Shown one piece after another: positions 6,680 through 9,399 of a DNA stretch of 9,399 nt. The stretch's first letter is position 1. Every line of letters starts with the position of its first letter. Origin of the DNA: Saprospiraceae bacterium. Lineage in GTDB: Bacteria; Bacteroidota; Bacteroidia; Chitinophagales; Saprospiraceae. Below the pieces are notes generated by a model. That model was not told the origin of the DNA, made no database searches, and saw only the letters and a program-made list of their open reading frames with translations. The position numbers and the translations under genes are program-made. Where the stretch lies: NCBI GenBank assembly GCA_013002625.1, contig JABDJE010000104.1, forward strand, positions 1 to 9,399, in the 5' to 3' direction.

Positions 6680-7999
6680 ATGACTATGTCTAATAATTCT
6701 AATGTTGTAAGAGTTGCGGTAATTGGTGCAGGTTGTTCAGGTATAACTGCCATAAAGAATTTGCTTCAGGTCGGCATTTCCAACATTGTCTGTTTTGAAC
6801 AAAATGATCAGATTGGAGGCAATTGGATTTACTCACCCAAGATTTCTCATTCAAGCGTCTGTGAAACCACTCATATTATCAGTTCCAAAACAATGTCCGA
6901 ATATCTGGATTTCCCAATGCCAGACCACTACCCGGATTATCCATCTCACAGCGAATTGTTGGAATACTTCAGATCTTATGTCCAGCACTTCAATTTGGAA
7001 CCCTTTATTAAGTTCAATACAAGGGTTGAAAAAGTAGAGAAGACAGAAGATGATAAATGGCGCGTTTACTTAGATAGTATTCCAGCAGAACAATTCGATT
7101 TTTTGCTTGTCGCAAATGGCCACCACTCCGTACCCAGAATGCCTGTACTCCCTGGCACTTTTGATGGTGAATTATTACACAGCCATGCTTACAAAACAAA
7201 TCAAGCTTTTAAAGACAAACGCGTTCTTGTTATTGGCATGGGGAACTCGGGCTGCGATTGTGCCGTAGAAATAAGTCGTGTTGCAAAACATGTTAGCATC
7301 AGCCAACGTAATCCCCAGTACATTGTGCCTAAGTTCATGATGGGCAAACCCACTGATGTATTTAACAAGGTAACAGAATGGCTGCCCGGACCAATTCTTA
7401 ATATCGTCCAGAAGATTGGTTTGAAAATGCAAATAGGAAGTTATGAAGACTATAATCTTCTCTCTCCAAACCATAGTGTGGTCTCCTCACATCCAACGAT
7501 TAATTCTGAACTCCTATATAAGATCAGACATGGAAAGGTCCACCCGCGTAAATCTATCGAATCAGTAAAGGGCTATGAAGTTCGATTCAAGGATGGACAG
7601 ATAGCGTCTTATGATGTAATCATAGCTGCAACAGGATATAAGATCGCAACCCCATTCTTTGATAAGGATTTTCTCGATTATGAAGATGCGGACAGGGTTC
7701 CTTTGTATCTAAGAATGTTTCATCCGGATCATCCAAGCTTGATATTTATTGGTCTATTTCAGCCCCAGGGTGCTATTTGGCCAGGCAGTGATGCCCAGGC
7801 AAAATTGGCATCTAACTATATTGTTGGAAATTGGTCATGGCCAACAAACATCAATGCGTTAGCAGAAGCAGATGCCGATGAAATTGACAGGTCATTCATA
7901 AAAGCAAAACGCCACACTATAGAAGTGCATTTTAAACCCTTTATGCAGAAGCTTCTAAAGCAAATTCCTTCAAATGCACCAGATTGGCCAAAAGATTAA
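6680..7999 (+). CDS. Flavin-containing monooxygenase (FMO family)
   Basis: This 439-aa soluble enzyme should bind FAD and NADPH and insert one oxygen atom, typically on N or S of a small molecule (some relatives hydroxylate carbon or do Baeyer-Villiger oxidation). The FAD Rossmann motif VIGAGCSG is at 14-21, followed by FEQNDQIGGNW (39-49), the 'E...IGG.W' FAD-ribose signature. The FMO identifying sequence F-x-G-x3-H-x3-Y appears as FDGELLHSHAY at 161-171. The NADPH Rossmann motif VIGMGNSGCD is at 184-193, and the late ATGY motif at 317-320. All hallmarks are intact and the length is normal. An in-frame ATG at 6686 is an alternative start; the choice changes two residues. The 221-aa membrane protein gene follows 6 bp after the stop, so the two are cotranscribed. 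The gene is divergent from the sulfotransferase operon. Substrate unknown. Confidence 0.93.
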   Translation: MTMSNNSNVVRVAVIGAGCSGITAIKNLLQVGISNIVCFEQNDQIGGNWIYSPKISHSSVCETTHIISSKTMSEYLDFPMPDHYPDYPSHSELLEYFRSYVQHFNLEPFIKFNTRVEKVEKTEDDKWRVYLDSIPAEQFDFLLVANGHHSVPRMPVLPGTFDGELLHSHAYKTNQAFKDKRVLVIGMGNSGCDCAVEISRVAKHVSISQRNPQYIVPKFMMGKPTDVFNKVTEWLPGPILNIVQKIGLKMQIGSYEDYNLLSPNHSVVSSHPTINSELLYKIRHGKVHPRKSIESVKGYEVRFKDGQIASYDVIIAATGYKIATPFFDKDFLDYEDADRVPLYLRMFHPDHPSLIFIGLFQPQGAIWPGSDAQAKLASNYIVGNWSWPTNINALAEADADEIDRSFIKAKRHTIEVHFKPFMQKLLKQIPSNAPDWPKD

Positions 8000-8005
8000 A
8001 TCATT

Positions 8006-8671
8006 ATGCACAAATTCTATGAACTGCCTTCTTGGCTAAAATGGACCTGCACGCTAGTGCTGTTTGCTTGTTTTCTTGGCATAGTTGGGCTTTGGTTTAA
8101 ATTGATTACAATTCATTTCGCCTTCTACCTTTTAATATTTCTTATTGCGCCATTCTACCACTTTACACTCACACCACTCATGACCTTAACGGGGATTTAC
8201 AAATACCTAAGCCCGATGTTGCTGGTGTACCAGGCTTCACCCGAACAATACGATCTTCATAATGGCACAGGTTTCGACTATTTTCTTCACATGCGAAATA
8301 CGCGACCTGGTCGTGACATAAGAAGGAGACTATTAATCTATTACATGGAGGGCTTACTAAAAATAATACAAGAAATTGAATCGGGTTTGATTCCTGAATC
8401 GATTGCCATCAAGGGAACAAGTTATTTTTTTTCGACAGCTACAGCAAAGAGATTTGGTTTTACAACTGAACCTGCGCCCAAAGACGGAAAACTCAATCTC
8501 TACTTTAATTATTTTGAAATTTTATGGATGTACGCTTTAGCTCAAGGAAGGATAGCACTGCCACCACTAAAAAATATTCAGATGGCTAAAACAAGTGGTC
8601 AGTCACTGATCAATAATAAAGGGAAAATAGAATTGTATTATAATTTCCTTTTAACACGATCCAAAAAATAA
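8006..8671 (+). CDS. Membrane protein of unknown function, cotranscribed with the monooxygenase
   Basis: I do not recognise this 221-aa protein. It has two hydrophobic segments near the N-terminus, about 12-30 and 33-62, and then a mostly soluble C-terminal part of about 150 residues. The soluble part has a basic patch (RPGRDIRRRLL, 100-110), an amphipathic helix (IYYMEGLLKIIQEIESGLIP, 111-130) and a compact motif, GTSYFFSTATAKRFGF (137-152), that looks conserved rather than random. Polarity is unclear, but the basic patch after the membrane segments suggests the C-terminal part is cytoplasmic. It starts 6 bp after the monooxygenase stop with no room for a promoter, so it is translated from the same mRNA and may act with it. 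The stop codon and last Lys codons lie inside a terminator read on the other strand. No known enzyme motif is visible. Confidence 0.8.
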   Translation: MHKFYELPSWLKWTCTLVLFACFLGIVGLWFKLITIHFAFYLLIFLIAPFYHFTLTPLMTLTGIYKYLSPMLLVYQASPEQYDLHNGTGFDYFLHMRNTRPGRDIRRRLLIYYMEGLLKIIQEIESGLIPESIAIKGTSYFFSTATAKRFGFTTEPAPKDGKLNLYFNYFEILWMYALAQGRIALPPLKNIQMAKTSGQSLINNKGKIELYYNFLLTRSKK

Positions 8672-8695
8672 GGCCCGCCCGGAGGCAAGCCTTAT
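8663..8695 (-). terminator. Intrinsic terminator of the small lipoprotein gene (minus strand)
   Basis: On the minus strand ATAAGGC (8695-8689) pairs with GCCTTAT (8674-8668); a 2x2 internal mismatch and a further GCC/GGC 3-bp stem with a 4-nt loop lie inside. The hairpin is followed by six T (complement of 8663-8668) in transcription direction. Read on the plus strand the hairpin has no T-tract, so it serves the minus-strand lipoprotein gene ending at 8759. The plus-strand gene's TAA stop (8669-8671) is part of the stem. Confidence 0.7.
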
Positions 8696-8711
8696 AACTA
8701 ATGCGGAGTTG

Positions 8712-8733
8712 TAACCTTTATTTTTAAAGGTTA
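8712..8733. repeat. Perfect 8-bp inverted repeat between convergent genes
   Basis: TAACCTTT (8712-8719) and AAAGGTTA (8726-8733) form a perfect stem around the loop ATTTTT. No T-tract follows on either strand, so it is not a textbook terminator. It lies between the ends of two convergent genes and could contribute to termination or protect the 3' ends of either transcript. Confidence 0.5.
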
Positions 8734-8758
8734 GAAATAAGAATTTCTTTAACTGTCC

Positions 8759-9157
8759 TTACTGATCGCATGATAAAGGATATGCACCACAGACATCGTT
8801 GAAATCGCCGTCAAATTCATTTGCACCCAACACCAATAATGTGTGGGGCCCTTCGCCACAAATAAACCAATCAAAACTTACGTCCTGAACCCATGCTTCT
8901 TGCACTAATTGACCATTGATATAAAATTGTTGCCCACATGGTTCTTCCACACGTGAATAGAATTCTAGCAAACAGCAATTCCCATGATTACTTTTGACTT
9001 TATACTCTACAGATACTACGAATGCACAGTGGGAACAAGGCGTGTTCCTGTTTTCGATTTCTATATTTGGCTGCTCATCGCTTATAATATCTTCTTGCTG
9101 ACAGGCTACCGTTCCCAACAAGAATAGGAAACAAAGAAATTTGATTTTACTTTTCAT
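8759..9157 (-). CDS. Small cysteine-rich lipoprotein of unknown function
   Basis: This is a 132-aa exported protein whose signal peptide ends LLGTVAC, with lipid-attachment Cys19. The next residues, QQED, put acidic residues just after the lipid Cys, which resembles the Bacteroidota lipoprotein surface-export signal; surface location is therefore possible. The mature part has eight further cysteines: C41 and C44 (CSHC), C61 and C62 (CC), C74, C100, C123 and C130, enough for four disulfides. Alternating strand-like stretches (FVVSVEYKV, CCLLEFYSRV, QQFYINGQLV, HTLLVLGA) suggest a small beta-sandwich fold. I do not recognise a family. It has its own terminator just downstream, and an upstream minus-strand gene ends 190 bp before its start, behind another terminator, so it is probably transcribed alone. 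It may have a paralogue at the right edge of the window. The start is set by the signal peptide. Confidence 0.85.
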   Translation of the reverse strand: MKSKIKFLCFLFLLGTVACQQEDIISDEQPNIEIENRNTPCSHCAFVVSVEYKVKSNHGNCCLLEFYSRVEEPCGQQFYINGQLVQEAWVQDVSFDWFICGEGPHTLLVLGANEFDGDFNDVCGAYPLSCDQ

Positions 9158-9280
9158 CTTTTTTAATTTTTGTTAATTACAAATTGTTCTTCCAAAGAGC
9201 TTCCTTTCATAATTGATTTGCGTGTAGAATAATTAGGAATCTCATGTGTTTCTATAACTGTGCATTAAACACAATGTGAC
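9158..9280 (-). promoter_or_regulatory. Leader/promoter region of the small lipoprotein gene
   Basis: A terminator for the upstream minus-strand gene ends at about 9281, so the lipoprotein promoter must lie in these 123 AT-rich bases. I find no confident TTTG / TAnnTTTG pair. The stretch just upstream of the ATG is A-rich, as is common for Bacteroidota translation starts that lack a Shine-Dalgarno sequence. Confidence 0.3.
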
Positions 9281-9312
9281 AAAAAATAAAACCCACCCAA
9301 TAAGGTGGGTTC
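9281..9312 (-). terminator. Intrinsic terminator of the right-edge minus-strand gene
   Basis: On the minus strand AACCCACC (9311-9304) pairs perfectly with GGTGGGTT (9297-9290) around a 6-nt loop. The stem runs straight into TTTTATTTTTT (complement of 9281-9291, including the last two stem bases). This is a strong rho-independent terminator for a minus-strand gene, 35 bases after the stop codon of the partial gene at 9347. In the plus direction no T-run follows. Confidence 0.8.
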
Positions 9313-9346
9313 TATTCACATACACAACTATGTATTGTTATTGACT

Positions 9347-9399
9347 TTAATTACACCCTTCTAGTCTTACAGAGTCACAATATTGACCGAATCCAGGTG
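9347..9399 (-). CDS. C-terminal tail of a minus-strand gene (possible paralogue of the small lipoprotein)
   Basis: Only the last 16 codons are visible, too short for any standard ORF search. On the minus strand the frame reads PGFGQYCDSVRLEGCN and then TAA (9349-9347). I chose this frame because a strong minus-strand terminator follows 35 bases later and because the tail ends in two cysteines, like the neighbouring lipoprotein (VCGAYPLSCDQ). The spacing is similar: 7 residues between cysteines here against 6 there. Another frame gives a stop at 9367 (TVTL-like tail without cysteines), so the call is not certain. If right, two small cysteine-rich secreted proteins are encoded in tandem. Confidence 0.5.
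   Translation of the reverse strand, partial: PGFGQYCDSVRLEGCN

Noticed and set aside
9163..9210. Mini-ORF of 15 codons (MKGSSLEEQFVINKN) on the minus strand upstream of the small lipoprotein gene
   Set aside because: Could be a leader peptide, but there is no run of regulatory codons, no attenuator hairpin after it, and an ORF this short is expected by chance.
1..9399. CRISPR array, tRNA or rRNA genes, insertion sequence or phage attachment site
   Set aside because: I saw no regularly spaced direct repeats, no cloverleaf-like sequence, no transposase or integrase reading frame, and no flanking long inverted repeats.

Overview
The window looks like Bacteroidota chromosome, possibly Saprospirales or Cytophagales. 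The reasons are moderate-to-low GC, AT-rich intergenic DNA, start codons without convincing Shine-Dalgarno sequences, and many lipoproteins with a short signal peptide ending in [LI]-[SA]-C or V-A-C. The genus cannot be told from this sequence. There is no RNA gene, insertion sequence or CRISPR array, and no stretch over about 190 bases without a gene.

Left part (1-4108). A TPR-type lipoprotein gene runs off the left edge on the minus strand. Divergent from it is a plus-strand series: a lipid-anchored S9 prolyl-oligopeptidase-like peptidase (450-2342), a stand-alone CBS-pair protein (2466-2930) and an MFS transporter (2966-4108). The last two are 35 bp apart and probably cotranscribed. This part reads as ordinary peptide and transport housekeeping.

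Middle part (4110-8671). Two kinds of sulfotransferase form a minus-strand operon. A cytoplasmic PAPS-type sulfotransferase (5849-6529) lies 20 bp upstream of an exported lipoprotein of the aryl-sulfate sulfotransferase (ASST) family (4110-5828). Divergent from them, across a 150-bp intergenic region with small palindromes, is a plus-strand pair: a flavin-containing monooxygenase (6680-7999), followed 6 bp later by a 221-aa membrane protein of unknown function (8006-8671). An oxygenating enzyme, a cytoplasmic sulfonating enzyme and an exported PAPS-independent sulfuryl-transfer enzyme side by side suggest a small pathway that hydroxylates or sulfates a metabolite or envelope component. The product and the functional link are inference. 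The ASST gene converges on the MFS gene with only one base between the stop codons.

Right part (8672-9399). A small cysteine-rich lipoprotein gene lies on the minus strand (8759-9157). The last 16 codons of another minus-strand gene, also ending in a Cys...Cys tail, lie at the right edge, so the two may be tandem paralogues. Each is followed on the minus strand by a hairpin plus T-tract. The terminator of the first one extends into the end of the 221-aa gene, using its stop codon and its Lys codons.
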